Source of the DNA: Proteles cristata cristata
Lineage: Eukaryota; Chordata; Mammalia; Carnivora; Hyaenidae
DNA: 64,000 nt
Assembly: GCA_017311185.1 (NCBI GenBank)
Contig: JAESUZ010003283.1
Coordinates: 310,001-374,000, forward strand
Direction: 5' to 3'
Shown: one piece after another, positions 23,481 through 34,850 of the stretch
Position numbering within the stretch: position 1 is the first letter of the stretch
Layout of the letters: the number at the start of each line of letters is the position of its first letter
Notes under the pieces: model-generated
What the model was told of the DNA's origin: nothing
The model's database searches: none
What the model saw: only the letters and a program-made list of their open reading frames with translations
Translations under genes and position numbers: made by a program

Positions 23481-24052
23481 TGGCCTTAACATTTCCCTCT
23501 CCTCTTTACCAAATAATGGGCAAGTTTTTTTTGTTTGTTTTTAGTTTTTGTTTTTGTTTTTTTTTTCTTTCTCTCTTGGACCAGGACCCTTTCCTGCAGA
23601 ATTTACTTTAGAAAACTTACTATTGTAAATTCTTTCTTTGCCTCTTTGAATTGTAAACTTTTGATCTGTAAACTTTTTAAAACGCCTCCTGCCAGATTTA
23701 TTATAACCCAAGGCTGTCTTAAGGACCTGTGGAGCTCTCCCTCTGAAATATTACCAACAACGAAAATAGCACCCCTATCTTCCAGTCTGTACTGAAGGCA
23801 GATACCTAGCTTCAATGGGTGCCTAGGTGCAAGCTGCAAGACTATATGCTACCATGAACACAGGTAATAGAGTAAGACCAATTAGCAAACACAGATGGTC
23901 TATCACCCCTCTTTCATAGCTTTTAATACCTTTTCTGACTGCTGTTTCAGTGGAATTGAGCTTAGACTGCATTCTAACCTCTACAGTAATAGTCTTGAAT
24001 AAAGTCTTTCTTACCTTCATTTGTCCAGTCAATTTTTGGCTTGATGTTCTCA
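23481..24052 (+). mobile_element. solo LTR of an endogenous retrovirus (ERV1-like)
   Basis: 572-bp block bounded by TG (23481) and CA (24051-24052), lying inside an ancient L1 whose sequence resumes on each side. It contains a polyadenylation signal AATAAA at 23998-24003 preceded by gcttagactgcattctaacc, the usual R/U5 layout. No gag, pol or env sequence is present, so it is a solo LTR left by recombination between two LTRs. The putative 4-5-bp TSD is imperfect (aaga/caga side). Not expected to encode protein. Confidence 0.7.
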
Positions 24053-24610
24053 TCAGAAATGCAAATGTATGTACCCCCCCACACACACACACACCACTAG
24101 AATGTTCATATCAGCACTATTCAAAATAGCCCCAAATAGGAAACTAGCCAACTGTCCATCAACAGTTAAATGACTATGTAAATCATGGTATAGTCACAAT
24201 ATAATTCTATTCAACAATGAGGGGAAAATGCACTACAAATACAGGTAAGCTATGAATCAGTTTTTACAAACACAATGCCAAATAAAAGAAGCAGAAAAGA
24301 GTACATCTTGTTTGATTCAAGTCATATAAATTACGAAAACAGATAAAGCTTATTGATGCTTTTAGAAATAGAGTGTTGATTATCCTAGGTGGCGATAGTG
24401 ACAGGGAGAGTTGTTCAAGAATTTTCTGGCTACCATCAAAAGGTATTCTGGTCAACATCAAGAAGTATGTGTCATATTCTCTTTCCTGATCAAGCTGCTG
24501 GGTACACAGATATGTTCAGATTTCCAAAATTCAGCACACTGTACTGTGTGAAATATATACTTTTAAAAATGGATATAAGAATGTTTCTAAAATTCACCAA
24601 AGGGTCTTGT
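24053..24610 (+). mobile_element. ancient L1 3' end, right part
   Basis: Blocks aatgttcatatcagcactat, ggtatagtcacaatataatt and gtgaaatatatacttttaaa match the end of L1M ORF2 and its 3' UTR. A C-run and (CA)n at 24075-24094 lie within it. It continues the relic at 23002-23480 across the solo LTR. Confidence 0.7.
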
Positions 24611-24874
24611 TAAACTTTCAGATTTCAGTGCTACAATTCTAAAGATTATGACTTTGAAAATCTTAGGATGAGGCTAGAATAGATACATTTTAACAAGTAG
24701 GTGGTCTTGGAAACTTAAATATTGCCTTAAAAAGTCCTGGAACTATTGTCAGTAAATATATTGCATTCAGTTACTTTTGCTCACTAGATGTAACTTAGTA
24801 TAATACCAGAGAATCCTCTGCTGCCCCAGAAAAAAAAAAAAAGCTATTTTAAGCCATGAACTAAGGATTGATTT

Positions 24875-25097
24875 AGGATACTATATATATATATTTTTTT
24901 TTTTTAAATATTTTTTATTTATTTCTGAGAGAGAGAGAGGGAGACACAGAATCTGAAAGAGGCTCCAGGCTCCGAGCTAGCTGCTGGCCTAGAGCCCGAC
25001 GTGGGGCTCGAACCCACGAACTGTGAGATCATGACCTGAGCCGAAGTTGGCTGCCCAACCAACTGAGCCACCCAGGGGCCCCAGGATACAATATATA
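24875..25097 (-). mobile_element. CAN-SINE with TSD
   Basis: Reverse-complement copy at 24890-25082, ending gagccacccaggggcccc. TSD aggatactatatata (24875-24889) and aggatacaatatata (25083-25097) match at 14 of 15. Confidence 0.94.
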
Positions 25098-25279
25098 TTT
25101 TATGTACTGCATCTAGTCTTGCTATTTGTCAGATTTTATAGAAACCTCCATTCTCTCATTTGTTTGGGTTCTAGGCAGCCTTCTGCAGAGGTGAGGAGTT
25201 GTCTTTGTCTCTCCAGCTTATATTCTGCTAACCTCCACCTATAGTCATTTAATAAAATATAGTTCTTCATGCTTCATGC

Positions 25280-25480
25280 ACATGGTCCAAAGCTTAACCT
25301 TTACAGTCAGAAAGCCTATGTGAAATCTTTAACATATTTCAACCTCTCTTACTCTAGATTTGCTCATCTATCACATGGAAATTTTAATAATAAAGCATTT
25401 TGATAACTAGCAATCAAATGAGATGCATATGAAAGTATAAACTGTGAAGAAGTGTGCAAATGCCAGTTAGTTCTGCATTA
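25280..25480 (+). mobile_element. MIR SINE relic
   Basis: Order of MIR blocks: ttcaacctctcttactctag, tgctcatctatcacatggaa, then gcaatcaaatgagatgcata and gaagtgtgcaaatgccag. Confidence 0.55.
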
Positions 25481-25689
25481 TAAAAAGTTAACCAGAGACT
25501 GTGTCATGAGGAAGAGGGGTGGTTTTCTGTCAGCTATTCCCATTGTCTGCTGTCCCCCACAAAAGTGGAGCTTATTTCAAAGACAAAAATTACATTAGCC
25601 ACATTCTCTGTACCTACATCCAAAAAGGTGGCCACTTCAGGAGAAAACAGAACTCAGCAGATATTGCCACTCTGAATCCAAGCTCTTCA

Positions 25690-26190
25690 AACCCAAAGGG
25701 CTAAACACACTCTGTTTCTCAATTTTTATTCCAATTCGCCACAAAGACACTGAAGCCTCCTCCACTCCCCAAATTTCTACCTTATTCTTCCCTCACTTTC
25801 AACAGATGACTTCTCCCCTCATGCCCTATTTAGAAAACACAAAGTCTTGGCTGGGAAATCCTACAATCTACCACCACTAGGCTTACCAATAAGTTCACAA
25901 TCTCTCCTATGGCAAAAAAGCTAGCCGTAAACTTTAGTCTTTGATTTTCTACTACATCATTCCTGTGACCATTTATAAATGGACCTTTCTCCTCCCTTTC
26001 ACAGTCAAATTTCTTCACAGATTCAACACTTAATATTTTCACTTCTTAATAACTTACTCATTCCTCAAACAGTGCAAACTGGCCTCTTCCCCCTACATCA
26101 CCAATAAATGCTTTCTTTAAAACAAATGGAAATCTTCATACCTTACCTTCTTTGATCTCACAGTGCTTTAGTTTTTGTCATTTGTCTTCC
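25690..26190 (+). mobile_element. L2-like LINE relic
   Basis: C/T-rich blocks in L2 ORF2 order: ggacctttctcctccctttc, gtcaaatttcttcacagatt, ttactcattcctcaaacagt, gcaaactggcctcttccccc. No open frame. Confidence 0.55.
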
Positions 26191-26199
26191 TTTTTCTTT

Positions 26200-26596
26200 T
26201 TTTAAATAATGTTTTGAGGCAAAATTCACAAAACATAAAATTAATTTTATTTTTAATTTTTTAAAAAAATTTCTGAGAGAGAGAGAGAGACAGTGTGAGC
26301 AGGGGAGGGTCAGAGAGAGAGGGCGACACAGAATCCAAAACAAGCTCCAGGCTCTGAGCTGTCAGCACAGAGTCCAATGCAGGGCTCGAACTTACGAACT
26401 GTGAGATCATGACCTGAGCCGAAGTCGGACACTCAACCGACTGAGCCACCCAGGCGCCCCCAAAATTAATGATTTTAAATGAAACAATTCAATGGCAGTT
26501 GTTCATTCACATCATGTACAGCTACTGCCTCTATTCAGGCTCTAAAATATGTCTAGGTCTTCAAAGCAAAATCCCTTACCCATCAAACAGTTTCTC
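26200..26596 (-). mobile_element. ancient L1 (L1M-type) 3' end, left part
   Basis: The familiar reverse complement of an L1M 3' UTR: gaggcaaaattcacaaaaca and aaaattaatg on either side of the SINE at 26246-26461, then gaaacaattcaatggcagtt. Continues beyond the young L1 at 26614-29015. Confidence 0.8.
26237..26470 (-). mobile_element. CAN-SINE with TSD, inside ancient L1
   Basis: Reverse-complement full-length copy at 26246-26461, ending gagccacccaggcgcccc. TSD aaaattaat at 26237-26245 and 26462-26470. Confidence 0.95.
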
Positions 26597-29032
26597 CCCA
26601 TTTCCGTATATCTTTTTTTTTTACCATTGTTTATCATATTCATTTTTTTTTACAAATAGTTTATTGTCAAATTAGTTTCCACATAACACTCAGTGCTCAT
26701 CCCCACAAGTGTCCTCCATGCCCATCCCTCCTCCGCCCCACATCCATCAGTCCTCAGTTTTTGTCAGCATTCAAGAGTCTCTCATGGTTTACCTCTCTCC
26801 CTTTTCCCCTCCATTTCCTCCCTTCTTCTCCCCCTTGTTCCTCCGTCAGGTTCCTCCTAATCCTCCTATACGTGCAAACATATGATATTTGTCCTTCTCT
26901 GCCTGACTTATTTCGCTCAGCATAACGCCCTCAAGGTCCATCCATGTTGCTACACAGGCCAGATTTCATTGTTTCTCATTGCCATGTAGTATTCCATGGT
27001 ATAGATAAACCACATCTTCTTGATCCATTCATCTGTTGATGGACACTTAGGCTCTTTCCATGTTTTAGCTATTGTGGAGAGTGCTGCTATGAACATTGGG
27101 GTAGATGTGCTCCTATGCCTCAGCATTTCTGTATCCCTTGGGTCAATTCCTAGCAGTGCTATTGCTGGGTCATAGGAGAGTTCTAGTGTTAGTTTCCTGA
27201 GGAACCTCCACACTGTTTTCCAGAGGGGTTGTACCAGTTTACATTCCCACCAACAGTGTAGGAGGGTGCCTGTTTCTCCACATCCTCGCCAGCATCTAGG
27301 GTTCTCTGATTTGCTCATTTTAGCCACTCTGACTGGCGTGAGGTGGTATCTCAGTGTGGTTTTGATTTGTATTTCCCTGATGAGGAGCGATGCTGAGCAT
27401 CGTTTCATGTGTCTGTTGGCCATCTGGATGTCCTCTTTGGAGAAGTGTCTGTTCATATCTTCTGCCCATTTCTTCACTGAGTTGTTTGTTTTTCGGGTGT
27501 GGAGTTAGGTTAGTTCCTTATAGATTCTGGATATTAACCCTTCATCTGATATGTCATTTGCAACTATCTTCCCATTACGTTGGTTGCCTATTAATTTTCT
27601 GGGTTGTTTCCTTGGCTGTGCAGAAGCTTTTAATCTTAATGAGGTCCCAATCATTTATTTTTGCTCTCGATTCCCTTGCTTTTGGGGATGTGTCAGGTAA
27701 GAAGTTGCTGCGGTGGAGGTCAAGGAGGTTGTTTCCTGCTTTCTCCTCTAGGGTGTTGATAGTTTCCTGTCTCACATTCAGGTCGTTTATCCATTTTGAG
27801 TTTATTTTTGTGCATGGTGTGAGAAAAGGATCTAGTTTCATTCTTCGGTATGTTGCTGTCCAGTTCTCCCAACACCATCTGTTAAAAAGGTTGTCTTTTT
27901 TCCATTGGATATTCTTTCCTGTTTTGTCAAAGATTAGTTGGCTGTATACTTTTGGGTCCACTTCTGAGTTCTCCATTCTGTTCCATTGGTCTATGTGTCT
28001 GTTTTTGTGCCAATACCATACTGTCTTGATGATGACAGCTTTGTAGTAGAGGCTAAAGTCTGGGATGGTGATCCCTCCCGTTTTGGTTTTATTTTTCAGG
28101 ATTACTTTGGCTATTCGGGGTCTTTTGTGGTTCCATACAAATTTTTGGATAGTTTGTTCTAGTTTTGAGAAGTATGCTGATGCAATTTTGATTGGAATTG
28201 CATTGAATGTGTAGAGTGCTTTGGGTAGTAATGACATCTTAACTATCTTTATTCTTCCTAGCCATGAGCATGAAATGTTTTTCCATTTCTTTGTGTCCTC
28301 TTCAATTTCCTTCATAAGTTTTCTATAGTTTTCATCATACAGATCTCTTGTATCCTTGGTTAGGTTTATTCCGAGGTATTTTATGGTTTTTTGTGCAATT
28401 GTGAATGGGATCAGTTTCTTGATTGCTCTTTCTGTTTCTTCATTGTTGGTGTATAAAAATGGAACCGATTTCTGTACGTTGATTTTGTACCCTGGAACTT
28501 GGCTGAATTCTTGGATCAGTTCTAGTAGGGTTCTGGTGGAGTCTGTCGGGTTTTCGATGTAGAGTATCATGTCATCTGCGAAGAGTGAAAGTTTGACTTC
28601 CTCTTTGCCAATTCTGATGCCTTTGATTTCCTTTTGTTGTCTGATGGCTGATGCTAGGACTTCCAGCACTATGTTCAACAGCAGTGGTGAGAGTGGACAT
28701 CCCTGTCATGTTCCTGATCTCAGGGGGAAAGCTCTCCGTTTTTCCCCATTGAGGATGATGTTCGCTGAAGGCTTCTCATAGATGGCTTTGATGATGTTTA
28801 AGTAGGTTCCTTCTATCCCGACTTTCTCGAGAGTCTTTATTAAGAAGGGATGTTGTATTTTGTTAAATGCTTTTTCTGCATCTATTGACAGGATCATATG
28901 GTTTTTATCTTTTCTTTTATTGATGTGATGTATCACATTGATTGATTTACGAATCATCCACCAAGATCAAGTGGGATTCATTCCTGGGTTACAGGGCTGG
29001 TTCAACATTCACAAACCCATTTCTGTATTTCT
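26597..29032 (-). mobile_element. carnivore L1, 5'-truncated and 5'-inverted, with TSD
   Basis: The main body (26614-28950) is minus strand: 3' UTR, then ORF2. The 5' end (28951-29015) is the immediately upstream L1 segment in the opposite orientation (plus strand reads [16 protein letters not shown]). This is the signature of twin-primed reverse transcription. A TSD of 17 bp matches at 15 positions: cccatttccgtatatct (26597-26613) and cccatttctgtatttct (29016-29032). The tail shows two T-runs separated by 20 nt. Inserted into an older minus-strand L1. Confidence 0.92.
26950..28957 (-). pseudogene. L1 ORF2 relic with reverse-transcriptase core
   Basis: Reads on the minus strand from [14 protein letters not shown] at the inversion junction, through [16 protein letters not shown], to the reverse-transcriptase catalytic motif FADD at 28571-28582 (two metal-binding Asp residues kept), then [14 protein letters not shown] and the C-terminal region to [11 protein letters not shown] near 26960. 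Lesions: a stop after PLRSGT (28703-28705, TGA where CGA is expected), a stop after NRQPT (about 27572-27574), a frame change just beyond and a further stop near 27510. The endonuclease domain is absent. The product would be inactive. Confidence 0.92.
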
Positions 29033-29330
29033 CTCAGGTCATACCAACGACCACCTTGCATTCTGTATTTATGGATTTATTCAGCCTGAATATTTCATGT
29101 GCCAAATAGAACTGTATTAGTTTGTTGTACTCTGGCTTCTTACATGTGACATATTTTGGAAGTTCAGACACATTGTAGCTTCATTGCTTATTATGGTTAA
29201 ATAATATATCATTGTATGTACATACTACAATTTTCTTACCCATTTATCTATCTCCCTTTCTTCTTGAAACACATTTTTCCTATGGTTTTGGTACAATATA
29301 CAACATTTCCCTCTTACTCTTTGCAGGTCC
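29033..29330 (-). mobile_element. ancient L1 (L1M-type), right part
   Basis: Continues the relic at 26200-26596 across the young L1: ctggcttcttacatgtgaca, tatatcattgtatgtacata and acccatttatctatctccc fit the late L1M 3' region in reverse complement. Confidence 0.65.
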
Positions 29331-29739
29331 AACACTTAGATAGGATAATATCTTGGAGGTTCATCTGTACTGTAGCATACATCAATACTTGATTCCTTTT
29401 TATTAATGGATACTATATTCCATTATATGCCTATACCATACTATATAAATAATATATTCACATCACCACCACCACCAAATTGCAAGACCTGCATCTCTAT
29501 CCCAGGTATTTCTTCTCAACTCTAGACCAGTATATCACATGGGAGCATTAGATATTGCCACTTGACAGTCACTCATATTCTTGTCACAAATATACCTGAA
29601 ACATAACATGAAGAAACTATGCTTCCTTTTACTCTACATTCACCCCTCATTAAATGACACTGCAATGCACCCTAATAGCTAACTTAAAAATGTACGTATT
29701 GTTCTTGTGCTTTTCCTCTTCCTTCCTCTGTCACACTCA
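29331..29739. other. unique AT-rich sequence
   Basis: No repeat, frame or motif recognised apart from a short CACCAC run at 29464-29476. Confidence 0.4.
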
Positions 29740-30258
29740 ATAACCATTTCTTTTCAGTTTATCTTTTTAATATTTCTTGAATCCAATCACTTCCCTCTAA
29801 TCCCATCAGCGTTAATCTTTTCCAAGCACCATCTTGTCTCCTGTGGATTGGAATAAATACTTTTGAGCTGACTCCCAGGCCTCCAGGCAGTCTGTTTTCC
29901 ACATTGCACCTAGAGTAATCTTCTTAATACAAGTTTTGTTGTCAATCCTATGATAAAGAAATCTTTTTAAGAGCTTCACATTACCCCAGGATAAAGTACA
30001 AATTCCTTTCAAAATGAATAGACATTCTAACTATTGATACAGCTTATTTCTCCCTGGTCACCTTTCCCAGCATTCTACATTCCATGCACAAATGATTAAT
30101 TTTAGTTCTTGATCAGGTCCCCCCTTAAAGGTCTTTCAATAAGCTACTTTCTGTGTCTAGAACATTCACCTCACACAAATATCCTACCACTCTCATCTTG
30201 CCAATTCTTACTCATCTCTAAAACATCAGGCCTCTCCTCTTTGCCTTCAATAGACATT
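29740..30258 (+). mobile_element. L2-like LINE relic
   Basis: Blocks cattaccccaggataaagta, gaacattcacctcacacaaa, cttactcatctctaaaacat and caggcctctcctctttgcct follow L2 3' order. Interrupted at its right by a SINE. It may resume up to about 30620. Confidence 0.6.
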
Positions 30259-30261
30259 TTA

Positions 30262-30461
30262 TTCTTTTTTTTTAAGTTTATTTATTTATTTTGAGAGACT
30301 GAGAGTGAACAGGAGAGGGGCAGAGAGTGAGGGAGAGAAAGAATCCCAAGCAGGCTCTGCAGGGTCAGCAAGGAGCCTGATATGGGCATGAAACATGACA
30401 CCATGAACTTAGCCTAAATCAAGAGTTGGATGCTTAACCAACTGAGCCACCCAGGTGCCCT
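30262..30461 (-). mobile_element. CAN-SINE, older copy
   Basis: Tail complement aagtttatttatttattttg followed by GA-rich body and head complement gagccacccaggtgccc. TSD not clear. Confidence 0.88.
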
Positions 30462-30714
30462 GAGATTTAATCCTGACCCTCTTTTGGTTGCCCTACAATC
30501 TGAACTACTATTCAGTGTATTGTGTTAGCTGTTCTGCATTTGTCTCCACCTCATGATTCCCTACTCCTGCTTGGTAGAGCCGATTATTTTTTCATCTTTC
30601 ATGATAATAATAAAGCACAGTTTTCTAAAACTTTCATTATTTCTGAAAGAAAACATTTTTTCAGATTATGTACATCTTTTAGTCTTTTTCATGGTAGGAA
30701 GTTCATTAAAAATT

Positions 30715-30919
30715 TTTTAATGTGTATTTATTTTTGAGGGAGAGAGAGACAGAGCATGAGTGGGGAACGACAGAGAGAGAGGGAGACAGAATCTGAAGCA
30801 GGCTCCAGGCTCTGATTTGTCAGCACAGAGCCTGACACAGGGCTCAAACTTACAAGTTGTGAGCTGGGAGATGTTGACCTGAGCCGAAGTCGGACGCTTA
30901 ACCAAGTGAGCCATGCCCC
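30715..30919 (-). mobile_element. CAN-SINE
   Basis: Tail complement aatgtgtatttatttttgag, body cacagagcctgacacagggc and a head ending agtgagccatgcccc. TSD not clear. Confidence 0.9.
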
Positions 30920-31734
30920 AGAAATATGTATTTTTAAAGACTATGGTTGAGTCTCAAAAAAGTGAATTTCCTACATTCCCACCAACCTTCCTCCTCTCCA
31001 TACCTCAAGGTCCATTTATGTAGAAAGACAATATATGCAACACGAAAACGTATCTCAAGGAGCCCTTGTACAAGCTTAAGCTTTAGAGATTTTACTTTGC
31101 GATGAAAAGGGAAAATTGTGGAACACTCAATCTATTAACTAATCAAAATTTAAAACATGATAATTGAATACAAACTGTAAATATACTTTATTACTAAAAG
31201 TCTCTTAACATGTTATACACAAAGATAATAAAACTATTTTTCTACTTATGATTTTGAATGTTCTAAATATGCATTTGTAAAAGGTAGTCAACTAGAAAAT
31301 GCAAAAAACCCCAAAAGTTTTTCTGAAGATTTTGGAAAAATTCCCTAAGGAATAAAGTACTGGCTATGAAAAAATAAATCAAAAGCCCACAACAAGTATT
31401 AGTGTCAGAGTGAAAACCAGTGAATAGAATAGGAAATGAACACTCTGATTTCACTGTTTGGTCGAAGTGAAATAATAAAACAAGCAGTATGACTTATGAA
31501 GAAGAAACTAGATTTTCCCATAAGTGATCCACATTCTTGAATTACCCACTTGTGACTTTTAAAATGTGCAGTGTTTTAGCATGTGAAACAAAGTGAACAG
31601 CACCACTTTATCTTTTTAAAGTCCACAAAAGACACATTTGCATATTCTATAATTTAACATTTAAAAATCACTTCATATTACGTAAGTCTCATACAAAATA
31701 AATACAAAACACACAACAGGGTGCACCAAGCTGC
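30920..31734. other. unique AT-rich sequence, no gene seen
   Basis: No repeat recognised. The frame at 31263-31454 (-) shows no domain. Confidence 0.4.
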
Positions 31735-31925
31735 AGTTGGAAGAATCTTGCATAAAATGTTCGAAGTCCAAAATTCTAGCCCGAGAATTATGACTATGTA
31801 TTTGGGGACAAATCATATAACCTTTGGTTTCTCTGTGCCACATCCTCTCCTGTAAAGTAATGACTGGGTTGGACTAAATGGTCTCCAAGATTACTTTCAG
31901 CTCAAATTCTAGCATGGATAAACAC
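31735..31925 (+). mobile_element. MIR-like SINE relic
   Basis: Contains catcctctcctgtaaagtaa and ggttggactaaatggtctcc with ttactttcagctcaaattct, a block order known from MIR-class SINEs. Confidence 0.45.
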
Positions 31926-32190
31926 TGAAAAGCAAATTTACTTTTCTCTAAAATAATTACTTGCTATGAGTATAATAGCTTCCTTTTGGTAAAAGGACAT
32001 TCTCATTATACTCATTTTTATGTGCATAGCACTGTTTTCTATTTACACAGTGTGCCTATAAAGCCATGTGCTCTTTTTTGCATGAGCATAAAAGTACTTA
32101 CTCTTCCAAATGAGTCTAGTCCCATCTTAGGTGTCTAAATCTTCTTCTACTTCTACTGATGCTGAGATTTATCTGTTTGAAACTCAAATT

Positions 32191-32303
32191 GGGGCACCTG
32201 GCTGGCTCAGTCATAAGAGCATGCAACTCTTGATCTTGGACTCATGGGTTCAAGCTCCACACTGAGGGCAGGGGGAGAGAGAGAGAGAGAAAGAAAGAGA
32301 GGA

Positions 32304-32363
<60 letters not shown>

Positions 32364-32365
32364 AA
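32191..32365 (+). mobile_element. short CAN-SINE with expanded (GAAA)16 tail
   Basis: tRNA-like head ggggcacctggctggctcag to ccacactgagggcagggg (32191-32275), then a GA run, then an uninterrupted (GAAA)16 tract at 32302-32365. The CT-rich body of the other copies is missing. Confidence 0.85.
32302..32365 (+). repeat. (GAAA)16 microsatellite
   Basis: 64 bp of pure GAAA, grown from the purine-rich tail of the SINE at 32191. Pure purine tracts of this kind tend to be unstable. Confidence 0.97.
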
Positions 32366-33622
32366 CTTTTAAAATTATCTTTTGAACTAAGAATATGTAT
32401 GTTTGCATTCACTTAATATTTCATTTATTTAGTCACTTATCAAATATATACTCCATAGAGGTAAATCTTAATCTTTTGACTGTGTTTTTGACTTTCTTTT
32501 TTAGTAACATTGAGAAATATTTCATAGCCAGGATTGGACATGAAGGTAGAGCAATAAACTTGGGTAATACAGTATTTGGTTTCTAAAATGTGTGATTTAA
32601 TTATAACATACAAAGACGAATTTTCTTGTGTGACTAGTAAAGTAGTAATTTAAAACATCTCAAAAGAGTGATTCTAAATGTGGTTTGAAAAATAACAACA
32701 TATTTAGAATAAATGAATGAATTCCCAGGGAGAGTACTCCCAAGTGTAACATTTCTTTGATTACATAAGTTCTACTCTAGTTTATTTTAAAAAGCTAGTT
32801 CCATTACTCTATAAACATATTTATAATAAACATAAAATTTGTGTTTAAAAGAGTCTATATACATGACTCTACATACATATATATGATATAATTTGCTAGC
32901 TTTAGAATTCCTTTTTCTTCCATCGCTTTTTATCTTAAACCATCTTCATCCCCAATTTCCAGAATAAATAAGTAAATGATTAAAGTCAAATTTAGAAGCT
33001 TCTTAGCCTCGCTAGCTTTAAGCTTTCTGTCAGAGGACATGCATAATGGAAACTTATTTCAACGGCCAGAATACTAGGCCTCCCCTTATTGTCAGTACCA
33101 TGGCAAGCTTTTACCACACTAAATTACACTTTTCATGAAAGCAAAGCCACATTTGGAAAGAGGCAAATATTATCATTTATCTGGATTTTTTTCATTTCAT
33201 TTTCATTTCATTTCATTTTCATGTCTTTTGACATGAATAGAGAAGGCATGTCTTTATCAGGTCATAATCTGTGTTCCCTGCACAATATAGTGTTTCAACT
33301 ATTTTTCCCTACAGATCACAAATGGCATCAAATCCTACAACTTCTAATACCCATGAGTATTTTCTTGTTAAAACATAGACACAGATTACTATTGTTAATA
33401 GTAATTTAAAACCTATCAATTTCCCATGTGAAAAAAAAAAATTTAACTTCTGACAAATGCAAGAGAAAAATATTTAGAAATAAAAATACAGCTGAGTTAC
33501 TTCTTTCTATTCTCAAATTGTACTTCCTGCCCATAATATGATTATTTACATTCTTTTACCCTTTATTCATTAATCTAGATATATTTTGCTTCAACATTCT
33601 ACCATATTCTTATTTTTCTACA
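32366..33622. other. unique AT-rich sequence, no gene seen
   Basis: A small repeated TTTCATTTCATTTTCAT stretch at 33192-33221. The frame at 33089-33409 is made of this and flanking AT-rich DNA and has no recognisable domain. Confidence 0.45.
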
Positions 33623-33802
33623 CTAACCACAATTTTTTTTTTTAATTTGAGAGAAAGAAAAACAGAGAGAGACAGAGAGAGAATCCCAAGCAGGCTCAAT
33701 ACCTAGCATGGAGCCAGACATGAGGTTTGATCCCATGACCCTCAGATCAAAATCCAGTCAGATATTCAAGCTAGTGAGTCACCCAGACACCCCTAAACAC
33801 AA
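33623..33802 (-). mobile_element. CAN-SINE, older copy with TSD
   Basis: Reverse-complement copy at 33633-33792 with degraded head (gagtcacccagacacccc). TSD ctaaccacaa (33623-33632) and ctaaacacaa (33793-33802), 9 of 10. Confidence 0.88.
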
Positions 33803-34489
33803 ATCATTTACAACAGTGGTTGTTATTGTTTTTTTAAACATGATTTCCTAGATTATTGCACTTGAAATCTATTCAACGGAAAAAAGTCAAAGATTTTTTA
33901 CTTGGGTTGTTTTATGTTATTGTGAATCCTAAGTCAACATCCTGTTATGATCAATCAGAGATTTGTCATCACTTTCTGGGGGAAAATTTTTAAATACCTG
34001 TGGATAAGTTGGTACTACTATGTGTCAAAATTTTACTAAATTCAGATTTTTGCTTTATACTAATGGTAACAAAATCTTATAATAATAATTCTTGGGCCAC
34101 AAACTCTGTGACAAAGTTTCTAAAAGTTTATGGTAAGTACTGATTTAAAGGATCCTGGCTAGATCATAAATAATGTAGGTGAACAGAACCAATGATCAGT
34201 GATTCTCCAAGGTGAGCTCCATCCTTTACTAGAAAAAGCTTTACCCCTGTGTACTTAACATAGGTTTCTAAGGACATTATGTATGTATTTCTTATTTGAA
34301 TTATGTAATATATTGGCAACTAATGAAAATTGCTGCTGTTTATTCATAAAATGATAAGTTAATAAAAGGTGGTTTTGTGTCTTATAAACTCAGCAGCATT
34401 ACTGAACCCCCACCACAATATATGAAAAGAAGACTCAAGATCCCAGAGCCTATCTTTCTACACTTGCTTCAGCCCCATATGATTCATCT
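33803..34489. other. unique AT-rich sequence, no gene seen
   Basis: Nothing recognised. Confidence 0.4.
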
Positions 34490-34850
34490 TACAGATATGA
34501 GAAAGTATAAACCTTTGCACAGGCTCTGTCCTTACTTTTCCCATTACCTAGCTAATTTTTTTCTCAATATTAAGTTCTATCTTGATACTATTCACCTGGA
34601 AAGACTTCCCTGGCCATCGAAGACCAAGTGCAATAATGCTCCTCGTGCTTCCACAGTACCTTCTACTAATGGCCACTGTAACACTCAACAAGAGCTTTAC
34701 AATTTCTCATTTCCATGTGTGAGAAAGGACTATGTCTTAGTCACTGCTATATTTCCAATTCACTCTACAGTTCTTGGTACTGAGTTGATAATAAGTACTC
34801 TATTAAATCAATTCTCACTAAATAGTGTTTGCAAACCAATTTTACCCCCA
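34490..34850 (+). mobile_element. L2 LINE 3' end relic
   Basis: Late L2 blocks in order: ctttgcacaggctctgtcct, gacttccctggccatcgaag, aaggactatgtcttagtcac, tgctatatttccaattcact, then ttcttggtactgagttgata. This explains the 159-codon frame at 34377-34856, whose translation has no protein-like features. Confidence 0.7.

Noticed and set aside
27390..28046. 218-codon plus-strand frame
   Set aside because: Antisense to the L1 ORF2 relic on the minus strand.
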